64,000 nucleotides of DNA, from positions 5,890,001-5,954,000 of the forward strand of contig OX637295.1 of assembly GCA_951799445.1 (NCBI GenBank), written 5' to 3'. Both the position numbers and the translations under genes were made by a program. The DNA comes from Pseudisothecium myosuroides. Taxonomy: Eukaryota > Streptophyta > Bryopsida > Hypnales > Lembophyllaceae. The notes under the pieces were generated by a model, which did no database searches, had not been told where the DNA came from, and saw only the letters and a list, made by a program, of their open reading frames with translations. How positions within the stretch are numbered: the stretch's first letter is position 1; every line of letters begins with the position of its first letter. Of this stretch, positions 1-10,764 are shown piece by piece.

Positions 1-418
1 TCTGCAAACCGCTTGATCTTAATCTTACCCAAGTCAAGTCCCATGTAACAAGCAATTTCCTGCAGATGCAAGTCGGTAGGTTACGATGGAATTTTTTACG
101 GCGAAACAGGGATGGATTTTGCTCGATGAGGACCTATGAGATAATGAACTAACAATCCTATTTCGCAACCAAACAGAGAAGATGCTAGTGCCGACACAAA
201 ACTTGACACAATCTACACACCTACTGTACCGAACTGCAGATGCAAGAGCTTGGTAAGTCTTGCATCTGCAGTTCGGCACTTGAGATGATCACCAGAACTC
301 AGCTAGTCAAGTCGTCAGAACGCCTCAAAGAATAGAGAAAAAGCTAAAAGTCTCCGCGAAGAGATCCTGTACCTGAGCAAGCTGAGGGTTAGCGGAGCCA
401 GAAAATATCTTCAGCCGC

Positions 419-1752
419 GTGCCGTCGTTCCGCAGGTCACGCCCTGCCAGGTCAGTCAAAGTCCTGGATCCAAATGACATGTTGCTCCAGTTGTTCTGGT
501 GCATTGGAGGAATTATTACCCGTCCAGGCGAAGAAACAGACGAATTTGTCGATGAATCCGCTATGATGCACTTCTGTAACGATAGACACAACAAGCATAA
601 TCAATCCTGGGTCGAAATCAAGCGAAAACTCTTCCAAATCAGGGATACGCAATTGTGAGCACACTGCCAAAGTAGGACAATCAGAAGAACACCAGATAAA
701 GCACAAGACAGACATCAATCCAAAAATCAAGGTCAAAAGAATATTAACAACAGGTTCAATTCCGCTGGGAGCCACACGTTTGCTGCTACTGCAGTACCAG
801 AAAACGTTCAACACATGCTTTTCAAGTAACTATTCGAAATTCGGAAATTTTTCACATAAAAATGGAACAATTTCCAAAGTTCTCAGGAATGATAAAATTT
901 GTGTCCGAATAGCCCCTAGACTGAGGTACTTTTTACAAATCACAGCCAAGCTCCTCGAAAACCTTCCTACTACAGCCCAATTAATGCACTCCTTCCAAGT
1001 AACGCTTCTCGCAATAACAGCAGCGCTCACCACCTGATCACACATCATTATGCAAGCAATCACGCTATCCAGCGCTTCCTGTCAACAATGCCAGGCCGTC
1101 GCAACCCTAAGCTAACCTGCGTCCGCCATCGTCCTGACAACTGCCGACTGTGAACCAAGGCACTCCCGAAATCCAGAAGGAAATAAAATCCATGGATAAC
1201 ACCAACCGCGCAGGGCATTCCTTTTATCAATTCAGAGGCAAAAAAAAAATTCCTCACTAAAAACTCGAAGGAGTAGGAAAAAGCAAACGCCACAATTCCA
1301 ACGGCAGCCCCTGCGTCCACTCGAATCAACAAAGAACGATGGCCAATTGAGTTACCACGCTCACCGGCTGCGACAAGAGCGCTTTCTGCTGCAATCGCAA
1401 GGTCCCAACGCCGTTGCCACATCGCTGCTGCACAGCTTCCCCGAATACACTGGAGCTGGCAGCGCCCTGATCCACCGCCAAAGCATCGAACGCGCTTCGC
1501 AAGTGCGCAGCGCGCATGGACATCGCCATCGCCATCCAAATGAGCCGCAATGCAACGAAATGCGACGAAGTTCAACGCCGAGAATGCTCCAAGCGCAGGC
1601 CCAAAGGCTTCTATACGAAGGAGGCCGGGAAGCGGACGAGACTGTTCTGGCTCCACGGGTAGCCGTTCTGCAGAACGGGCGACCGTTCCAGTCGGAATCC
1701 GTTCTGCCGAAGCGGGAATGAAGGTTGGCCACCCTGGATGACGGAGAACCAA
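419..1752 (-). other. Unrecognised ORF-dense region, possible exons
   Basis: I do not recognise a product here. The segment 1060-1752 is clearly more GC-rich than its surroundings and is open in two minus frames (230 and 123 codons) and one plus frame. A shorter minus frame ending at 1326 has a plausible plant-like start, MAMAMSMRAAHLRSAFDA, and reaches a GTGAGC donor-like site after KALLSQP. Further minus ORFs at 830-1063 and 452-814 include hydrophobic stretches (for example ILLTLIFGLMSVLCFIW), and the latter has an acceptor-like CTGCAG upstream. I could not join these into one spliced frame. They could be exons of an unknown membrane protein, a decayed gene, or chance ORFs favoured by GC content. 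Confidence 0.25.
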
Positions 1753-4205
1753 CGGAAAAAGGTTCTTGTTGGTGGTTACCCCTGAAGGACGGAGCCCATG
1801 AACTTCTACAGTAAGTTACCGGTAGTCAAAACTTGAAAGTCCCGCACTCTGTGTTTTTCTTTGCTCTATATTAGTAAAAAGAATATTATTTTTATTTTTG
1901 AGAGGCGATAAAAAAAAATGTATATTGTAAAATTTTCAAAATTCTCCATAAAAATATCAAATTATCATGAACTTTTTAAGAGAAAATTAAAAAAATTCAT
2001 ATCAAATTCATATCAAATACTTTAGAAGTTTCATTTTTTTTAGTCTTGCTCAATAGCAAAAGAAATCATTATGAATGTCAAAATTATATTTTAAAGAATA
2101 AAGGCTCAAAGTATTGAAATCAGGGCTTTTTTTTTCATTTTTTAAGAAGTGCCAAAGTGGCAATTTAAAATGTTATAGTGGTACTCCAAATTTCAACATT
2201 CATCCACATATTGGATAGAAAATATCACATTAGCACATATCACATGTCTATAATATGGTTTTCATCAAAAATTTGGCGATTTCATCCAAGATTTTTTTTA
2301 ATTTGAAGTCTTTTTGGCGATTTCATCCAAGTTTTTTGGCATTTATTTTAGCATTTTTTAGCCAGATTATTTTTTTTGGTACAATCTGGCACCAGAAAGC
2401 CAAAAAAAAAAAGCCCTGATTGAAATGTATTGTTTAGTGTACCATTTTTTGATAAAGTACCCTATATAAAATCAAGAAACAACTAAAATGTCTTGAACTT
2501 AACAATGTGAATACAACAACAAAAATTGCACCCAAGAATTTGGATGAAACTCAACCATTTTTCAATATGCACAATACTTATTTGATAGTAGAAAAAACAC
2601 AAAATGTCCTCTAAGTCCTTTTAGAATTAAACATGGGGCGACAAAAGAATAGGGTGAAAAGTTTGTCACAAGGTTCAAACTTTCATTTGAGGCCTTTCAT
2701 CTTCATTGATTTTGTCTTAGTTTCCACCTTCCTCCCTTGCAACCTCTATCCTAATTCCTTCTCAGCCTTCTATCTCCAAATGCTTTGACCATCACATGAT
2801 TGGAATGCTTCTTTGTGCATTTGTGGATCCCGGGCTATATCACATTGCTTTTTCAATTATCATTTTTTAACGCTAATGCAAAACACTGATGTAGTATTTG
2901 CAAATTATCTCATTTTTCAAGGATTTGGTTGGCTTCTTGTTGAATGATCTCTCCATTTTTTGAATAAATGCATTTAAGTGCTTATTTATAGTTGGCATTT
3001 GCTTCAAAAGAATATTTGTTTGTTCTTGTTGTAATTTAGTTTTTTTGTGTTTCTTTACTTTTTCAACTAATTGTTGGTAAGGCAATTCAATTTGGTTACG
3101 TTCTGCAAGTGTTTCAATGCAAGATTTTGCCACATTTGGTGGAAATTATTGAATCAACCTTCACAATTTTGTATTGTCCTTGTTTTATTGGTAGAAAATA
3201 CAAGTCTATTTTTATTATATGTACAATATGTTCTTATTAATTATGGAAATGAAAAAACATCTCTTGATATTTTGTGTAGCTGTGTTAATGAAAGACATTA
3301 AAATATATACTAAACAATAAAATGCAGAACAATAATACATATGACCATTTTCAAATACACTTGTTAGCTTCGTTATCATTTAAAAGTGAATGAAGGTGAA
3401 TATATTTATTCAAAATCATGCTTAGCTCAAGTGTATACCAAAATCTATCTTAGAATTGCATCTCTAATTACTAAATTTTCATCATTAATCAATGTCAAAC
3501 AATGTAGGACTTCGTAAAACAGTAAAAGATAGTGCAGAACAATGTATGTGATTGCAAAACAATCTAAAATTAGTGTTGAATAATGTTGGACTTGGATAGA
3601 ACAATGGAAAATAATATAGAACAATGCTTGTGATTGCAAAACAATCTAAAATTAGTGTTGAATAATTATTAGTGTTGAATAATTATTAGTGTTGAATAAA
3701 ATTAGTGTTGAATAAAATCATTGATGAACAACGTAGAACTTGGATAGAACAATAGAAGTGAGCAAAGGACAATGTATGTGATTGGCAAACAATCAAGAAT
3801 CATTGTAGATCAATGTAGGGCAATAAAAGTCCTACCGTGAGTAAAAAAGTAAAACACTACTTTAAAAGCTATTCAATCAAATAACATAGAAAGGTTTCAA
3901 AAGGTTAAATCAAATTTGTGTAAATGCAATTTTATTAATTGAATTTTTTTTAATTATAAATGTGAATTTTTGCTATTTTTATTTCTAAAAAATTGATAGC
4001 ATTAACACTTGATTCTTTGAAAAACAACCTTCCAAGTAGACCCACTTTGATGAAACAAAGAAAATTACTCCAAATATTGAAAAAAGTATTTGGGCATTAA
4101 AGTTAGGATGAAGACTTCCTAGCTGATAGTTTGTGTTACAAGTCACAAATTTACAACTCTTTTGACAAAATGGCAAATGACAACTCGACAAAATGACAAT
4201 AGATG
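1753..4205. other. AT-rich intergenic DNA
   Basis: There is no supported gene. The stretch is AT-rich with many A and T homopolymer runs, and its short ORFs (for example minus 2873-3133, Lys-rich) look like low-complexity chance frames. Its only clear structure is the degenerate tandem repeat at 3470-3830, listed separately. Confidence 0.6.
3470..3830. repeat. Degenerate tandem repeat, ~82-bp unit with nested short unit
   Basis: The phrase TGTGATTGCAAAACAATC occurs at 3547 and again 82 bp later at 3629, and a variant is at 3777. AATTAGTGTTGAATAA-like units are repeated at 15-20 bp spacing between 3649 and 3715. ACTTGGATAGAACAATGG-type segments recur at 3591 and 3739. The array is AT-rich and non-coding. 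Confidence 0.7.
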
Positions 4206-4319
4206 TGTTTGCACTTGGTGTTAAAGAGTGTTGTTACTGAGGGTCTTTGGAACAAATTTAGACCTACTTCTAGACCAAATTCACATTCCAAACATCATCC
4301 GTAACATCAAGTGCAAACA
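4206..4319. mobile_element. Small fold-back MITE-like element
   Basis: The left end GTTTGCACTTGGTGTTA (4207-4223) is matched on the opposite strand by TAACATCAAGTGCAAAC (4302-4318), and the similarity continues inward to an apex near TTAGACCTACTTCTAGACC. The whole unit is about 114 bp and can fold into one hairpin. It has no coding capacity. No target duplication is obvious, so assignment to a superfamily is not possible. Confidence 0.6.
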
Positions 4320-7300
4320 TAATTAAAAGAAAAGCAATTACCGACATGTTCCTTGGGGGAATTCGATAATATGGCAACGAAGTTGAAGCTTACTTGCACG
4401 ACTTCTTTGGAATGATTCCACCGTAACAAGAATTATGCCACCGAAATTTTAGAAATGTTCCTCAAAAATTGGGTGAGAGACTTCAGGCTCATCAATTTCC
4501 ACGAGCACCCTGCTCTTCCCATTTCTAACATTCTGGAAATTGCAGACACAGTCAAGCGCGCAGAACCACTGTTGAATGATGCTGATGCCGATAAGTATGA
4601 GCACCTAACTTACTGTCCATTACTCTGTTTGCTGCCATTTTTTAATTAGATATGAATGAAAAATTTTGTACTCATTTTTCACAGATGAAATCACATGTTT
4701 GCTACAAGTTGAAAAAATTTCAACCTTTTCTAGAAAAATTTGAAATTATTGTGAATTTCTTGAGAAAATTCATATCACATTCAAAATATACTCAAAATAT
4801 CTGAAATTTTCACTATAGATGTATAATATAGTGTATAACATCATGTTATAAACCAAAATTATCATGTCATTCTACAATTAAAAAATCACCAAACCATGGT
4901 TATAGGGCCAAAGTTCATATTGCTATAAAATATTGAAATTTAAGATTTTTTTCCCTGGCACAACTTGAGATTCCACTTGTTGGATTCATCTTATAGGGGC
5001 AGAGACTACCCAACCATTTCAATTTTGTGCTAGAATTGCACTCAGAGAAAATCCAGATAGTCGGCACTAGATCCGGGTTCCAATTTTTAGGGTTTTGAGA
5101 GTCCTCTTCCTATAAAAAAACCTTGTTCACAATAACACAAGATGGAACACCATATTCAATATTTCCTACTGCTTCCCCCGAATATAGCAATCATTGCACT
5201 AATTTGTCTTGCCAGTGCGTGTTATGAAATGAACTTACAAATAGTTTTAGTTTTTTGTAAGTAAGGAATGTTTTTACCCATTTTATATGTATCAGTGCTA
5301 TTTGTGCAAAAGAACCAACACAAATATCATTGGTATACCTCACTCTTTTGTAAGAAGTTATAACCACAAATAGATCCAATATATAACATGCACTAATAGG
5401 ACAAATTAGTGTGGCTTCCAATGGAACAAAGTCTCTCAATTTTACCGTCTTGTTCAAATTCCCACACCTACTTGAAGTCCACAAGCCACCAGTACAAATA
5501 ACTGAAAGTGAAAGTTGGCCAAGATCATGCTCTGGCAGTGCAGACTGCAGAGAAGTAAGTTAAAAAATTGGAGTTGTTGAAACTTGTGATAACTTATTAT
5601 GGTATCTGGGGAGCACAGAAAGTGTGAGACGGACGGAAGGTGCTCATCCGCCACCGAGGCGCCTCATCCCAACTGACAACCAAAGATTTTCAACTTGTCC
5701 TTCAGCCAATGAGGCTCCCACGGTGCAAGAAGCTCCTCGCCACTCCAGAGAGACGGGGTCCTTGCCACTTGGATTGATAAGTCCATTGTCCTTGGAACCA
5801 ATCGTCGGCCCTCCGACTCCATCCCAGCTGCGTCACTCTTCCAATGTTATTACAAATTAAGCCTATTTCACTCACTACAGTAGTCTTCAGATGTCTCTAG
5901 TCTTGTCTGAGTGTGACAAAATAAAATACCAAAAATTTAAATGATAACAACATGACTATCGTGAATTAAGGATTGCAGGGAGGGGGCTTCATAGATCCTT
6001 CATTCATTAAGTTAGTCCTACGCTATAATGCGTCACCTTGCTCTGTACATATGTACACACAACGTGCACAACGTTGACAGGAGTTCCAGCAGTGGATAGA
6101 AACGCAGAAAACCAGTTGGTTGCTTTGAGTGAGTGAGAATTGGTACAGTAGCCTTATCTCCACAGTTCCAATCTGTCAGCATTCTGTTCCCCTGCAATCA
6201 TGGTGCTCCTGTTGCAACCGGGGTACGTGATAAGATGACTGACGAGGCATGAAGACTATAGGGAAGATTGTAAAACTGTCTTGATCAATTGTCTGTGTTG
6301 TAAAGTTGACTTCTGAAAGGAAGCACTAATTAAGCCAGGGTAGCCGTGGCTATCCATCGCATCGGTGTCCATGTGACGTAGCTTGTAGAACTACCTCCAA
6401 CAAATCGTTCATTCATATTGGTTTATGATAAAAGTTGTCCACTGCGTTCAACATGTGTTCCCGGAATGAGTAATTTTTGGTTGATCTGAGGGGTTATGTT
6501 GCTCGTCAATTTCCCGTAACAATCTTCACTCTAGCAAGATTTTCAAGTTTGCACCCTCCATTCATGAAATTTCAAGGTCCAAGATCAGATGATCCTCATG
6601 CAACTTCATCAAAGAATGATGCACTTGCAGATTGATGATTGCAGATTAATGGAGACCTGGACACATGGTAGGAATGCAAGAATGTCAACTTTGTTATTTT
6701 GGAGGAAATAGGAGAGTCAAACTTTTGACATTCAACGGCTCACAGCTCTAAAAACTAGGACATGTATAGATTACTGTTTCAGGTATCCGTCTTGAAAAGC
6801 AACGAAGTCACTAATTTCCTTTTTATCTGCAAGCCATGTCATACAATGGGCCCTCAAAGTGTTAACGCAATTGCAAAAGGGTCATTGTATGACACGTCAG
6901 ATTCACAGGCAAACCAGTTGAAGAGTTTGGTGTTCAAATATTTGAGAGCATTCTATTAAACTCTCCAAGCTAGCCTTTTCGGAAAAAATTCATCATGTGT
7001 ACTGAGATGTACAGTACTGTACTGTACACAAAAGCAAAAGAAGTTCTCCTTGCATAATTTGCTGTGTCTTATTCAAACATTAAAATCCATGCAACCACAC
7101 TTGGTTTTATGGCAGCCCAATACTATCCAGTATTTACCTTACCTCCAACTGAAAGCAAGGTTCTTCCAAAAATTTGCTAATTCAAGTAAAGATGCAAGAA
7201 ATAACGGAAGCATATCAATGGATAATTGCGTCCTACAGAGAATTTGAGGTTTGGCTCAAGTTCAGACTCCCCAGACACTGCTCCAAAGTTGCAGCTTTTC

Positions 7301-7877
7301 TCCTTCAACAAAAACTGAACAATTGCCATTATGTTGCCCTACATTATACTCTACACTAAAGCCTTCAGTGCACGAAGATCGATTCAAGTACAGTGATTTT
7401 AGAGGCTATTGACGAGCACCCAATCGGCAGTCATTCAGAGTAAATTGTGACCCCAAGCGGATAACCATTAGACAGTACCTTCCTGGCATCATTCAGTTCA
7501 AGGTCCCAAACAAGATAAGCGTGACAAAGTCTGTGATTGAATTCACCCGTCTGGGCCAGTGCAGACAGGCCGATTGTCGCTTCTGATATGATACGTCACT
7601 GAATTTCGTCCATTTGCATGTTCCGTCTGGGAGTGACGGTGAGGAGTACGTTGGATCGCGCACAATGAACTTATCCGTCTTCCGGCAGGGCGTGGTGGCA
7701 TCATAAGCATTCGGCATATTCTCAAGAGGAGAGGAAAGTATCGTTTTGAAGAATTATCTGGAAAATAGTCTGTTGACTCACTCTGCTTATCACGACACTG
7801 TTCATGCCGTGAGATACGGGAAGGTAGTTGGTTCTCCTCACAACCTATTCAACCGTCAATACCAGTGACTGCTGGTC
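4320..7877. other. Intergenic DNA with small unassigned ORFs
   Basis: No recognised gene is present. A plus ORF at 4455-4649 (64 codons, containing ISNILEIADTVKRAEPLL) has protein-like composition but no family I can name, and the DNA before it in the same frame is broken by stops. ORFs at 5624-5860 (+), 6762-6959 (+) and 7493-7725 (-) are similarly short and unassigned. Base composition is less AT-rich at 5.6-7.8 kb than in the flanks, so a decayed gene is possible but not shown. Confidence 0.35.
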
Positions 7878-8142
7878 TGCACCGATCGAGCTTATAGTTG
7901 TGCAACGAGCCTCTTGCGGAGGTAAAGCCAGGTGAATGTAAAAAAAGACCTCCTATTTTGTGCCATCTTTAGGTCACCTAGCTAATTTGGGGTCTCTGAT
8001 TGCAAATATAAACTCAGAATTTGCAAATTTTATCATGCCGTGCAAATGAAAAGTTCTTGCGTTTTTCCCAGGGATAAAAGGGGGGGGGGCAAAACGGCCT
8101 TTGCAGGAGGCTCGTTGCACAACTATAAGCTCGACCGTCTGC
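7878..8142. mobile_element. MITE-like inverted-repeat element, family A, copy 1
   Basis: Near-perfect 32-bp terminal inverted repeats lie at 7886-7917 and 8103-8134 (core AGCTTATAGTTGTGCAACGA), enclosing about 190 bp. A second copy in the opposite orientation is at 27405-27672. It shares internal blocks such as GGCAAAACGGCC, TTTTTCCCAGGGATAAAA and TTGCAAATATAAACTC in complementary or variant form. There is no transposase ORF, so this is a non-autonomous DNA element. Confidence 0.75.
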
Positions 8143-8805
8143 ACCAATGAGGGTGTTGTTTTCATTCTTTGAGAAAGTGCCAAGATGCCAAATTTGATGA
8201 AGCACTATATTTGTAGAATCCCCTACCTTTTGGACCAATTTTTTTTCCAAATATATTCATGTTTCTTTTCATCCAAATTTAACAACTTCATCCATATTTT
8301 GTAGAGAAATGGAAAAAGTTCTAGCAAAAAAAAGACTACTTGTATTTGGAAAAAAGTAGAGATTATTTTGAAATGGTGCATTTTTTGGCCCCATGATGCC
8401 AAAAAAAGGTTGCTCTGCACTTAAATCAACGGGATCCGTTGAACTTACTATAGAGCATCGTTTGGTGAAAGTTCATCTTGTCAAAACATAAGGTCACTTT
8501 TTATTAAGAGAGTGGATTGTATGTTTATTCCAGGTGATCAACTTATTATATTAACTTCCAAAAAATTATAGGGCTCCTAGTGTGCAAAAGCTATCATTGT
8601 AGAAGGAAAGTAGTGTTGATAGAGTTGCTATCCAAATGAACTATCATTGTAGAAGAAAAGTAGTGTTGATAGAATTGCCAAAAAGTTGAAAAATATGCAA
8701 TTTTTCCCGAGTGAAATGAAATCATTTGGTAAGTTTTTGCATTTAATTGACACACTTTTCATTCAAAAAATACACTTTTCATTCTTGGATAATTTTCCTA
8801 TACTA
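8143..8805. other. Intergenic DNA, nothing recognised
   Basis: AT-rich DNA. A phrase CTATCATTGTAGAAG..AAAGTAGTGTTGATAGA occurs twice, near 8590 and 8640. No gene or RNA is supported. Confidence 0.5.
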
Positions 8806-9131
8806 CAGTAGAACCTCTCTAAATTGATCGGGCTGGGACCGCCTGACAAGATTGGTTTAGAGAGGTTGATTGCTTTAAAGAGGGTTTGCACCACACAGGA
8901 AGGTGCTATAGGGGGACATGTGCCACATATTTAGGAAGCATCATGACCAAGAAGCTTGTTGAAAAGAATATTTTACCTTTTTTTTGACAAGGTCTAGGTT
9001 CACCACAACTTCTTGGTTGGCTCTCATTTATTGCTACAACTTATTTTATTCTCGAAGCCAAGACCACCTAGCCCTATTCGTTTATAGAGGTTTATTGGCG
9101 TTGAGAGGATCAACTTAGGGAGGTTCTATTG
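8806..9131. mobile_element. pogo/Emigrant-like MITE
   Basis: The 326-bp element starts CAGTAGAACCTCTCTAAATT and ends with the inverted counterpart AGGGAGGTTCTATTG, with TA on both sides (8804-8805 and 9132-9133). TA target duplication and a CAGTA-AACCTCT..AAATT terminus are the marks of pogo/Tigger-related MITEs such as Arabidopsis Emigrant. It has no transposase ORF, so it would need a transposase in trans. Confidence 0.75.
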
Positions 9132-9424
9132 TAGTAGAAAAAGAAGGTTTGGGAAACCTCACTGCAATGTCAAGGCTTCGTTCCAATATTACAAAACCTT
9201 TCCATTCGATTTGTCACAGGCTCAATTCCAAACAAGCGACACAAAACACCTCATTAGAAAAAATTTCGGGCCTCTGGAAGGCTGCTCCAAAGTGACCAAA
9301 CCGGTCTATTAAAACAGGGGCCTAACATTCTCAAAAGCGACAAAATTGAGTAGTTAGACCATTCTAATTTTCGCGAAAATAGTCGGACAATGACTATTTT
9401 TGTGAATAAAAAACATATTCGCAA

Positions 9425-9447
9425 TTTTATTTATTTATTTATTTATT
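9425..9447. repeat. (ATTT)n microsatellite
   Basis: Five to six consecutive ATTT tetranucleotides. Confidence 0.9.
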
Positions 9448-9493
9448 ACATAAGTGGACCATTGTCTCTGCAGATTTAAATGTTATAAACAAT

Positions 9494-9601
9494 GTTTAAA
9501 TTTAATTTATTTTCAATGAAGTCAAATTAAATCCAATCAAGGTACAAAATTTGGCTTAATTGAATTTAATTTGACTTCATTGAAAAAAATTAAGTTTAAA
9601 C
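9494..9601. repeat. Fold-back repeat 1
   Basis: Two arms of about 41 bp are inverted copies: the left arm includes TCAATGAAGTCAAATTAAAT (9513-9532) and the right arm its complement ATTTAATTTGACTTCATTGA. The loop is about 25 bp. It is AT-rich and non-coding, and it abuts the next fold-back. Confidence 0.75.
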
Positions 9602-9698
9602 TAAGTCAAATTAAGTGGCTACTGAAGATAATTGCCTTTGGCAACTAGCTTCAGTAGCCACTAAATTTGGTCTAGTTTAAACCAAAATGAACTTAATT
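9588..9698. repeat. Fold-back repeat 2
   Basis: The inverted arms AGTGGCTACTGAAG (9614-9627) and CTTCAGTAGCCACT (9649-9662) enclose TTGCCTTTGGCAA, itself a small palindrome. The pairing extends outward through AAACTAAGTCAAATT and its counterpart to 9588-9698. It overlaps the right arm of fold-back 1. Confidence 0.65.
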
Positions 9699-9792
9699 TT
9701 AATAAACTATAATTATACTAAATTAAGTAAGTGATTATTGAAGCTAGTAGCCACACGCTACATGTTTCAATAGCCTCTTCACCAATGTATGA

Positions 9793-9950
9793 GTGAGGAG
9801 GAGGTCTTTATGAAATTGGGGTTGTGGTAGGTTTCACAACCCATGTGGGATATATATCTTCACTCATTCCACAATGAAGGAAGATATATATCCCACATGG
9901 ATTGTGAACTCTACCACAAACCCATTTCCATAAAAACCTCCCCCACTCAC
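9793..9950. repeat. Long near-perfect fold-back, ~75-bp arms
   Basis: The left arm (9793-9868) and right arm (9871-9950) are inverted copies with few mismatches. The inner 20 bp, CATGTGGGATATATATCTTC, is perfectly mirrored, so a transcript would form one hairpin with a very short loop. Similar TCACCAATGT and TCACCAAATGT phrases flank it. It could be a fold-back transposon or a young small-RNA precursor. Sequence alone does not decide. Confidence 0.8.
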
Positions 9951-10764
9951 CTTGTAAGTCACCAAATGTTAATGAAGTTTGTCCTTTACACATCCACCAA
10001 AAAAAAATGTGGTGGATGATGGTAGGTGATTGGATAATTTTGGAATTTTTTTTTTTTTTTTGGCACCATTTGGTGTTAAATACAAAGTGTTAGAAAGTGT
10101 TAAAAAATCAGGGTTAAGGTGCATTAAATACCTTAATTCTGATTTTTTCGTCCTTTCATTTTGGATTTTAAACCATTGCCAAGAATCTTGCAACAGAACT
10201 TCAGCTGGATATAGGGGAAAAATTAATTTTGAAGCCAAAAAAAACCAATCTGCAGGGTCCTTGGAGGGCTCTGGAGCAGCCCCCGGATTTTCTGTAATGC
10301 AAAAGATGAACGAGTAAAAATGTTACACTGGATCATAGAATTAGTCACATACATGGAGATAAAACCCGCTTAAGCCAGCCGCTTCAAGTAGGTGACGCCC
10401 TGAGAGTAACCTTCTACTGAGCTGCATATCAGCACCCTGTTGTACATCTAACAAAACTGAAGCTTTACATTCAACTTTCAATCAACTCAACCGTAATGCT
10501 TTGCTGACAGTAATGCACAGCTGGCCTGAAGATCTATGGCAACTCTAAGTAGGTCGTAATTAGCATATGCTACAAACACTGGGTTGCCCATGAAAACGAT
10601 GCCACGTTGAAGAATTAACAGCAAGCATTCCCTTTGTAGTATAATCTACACCAGTACGGTTGTGGCAACGATAAATAAGGTAAAATTTTAGGACCCGTAT
10701 TGAAACAGTGGTATGAACAAACAGTGTGGTTGCCGGATAATTGGTACCCAAGAGAAGTTGGTCT

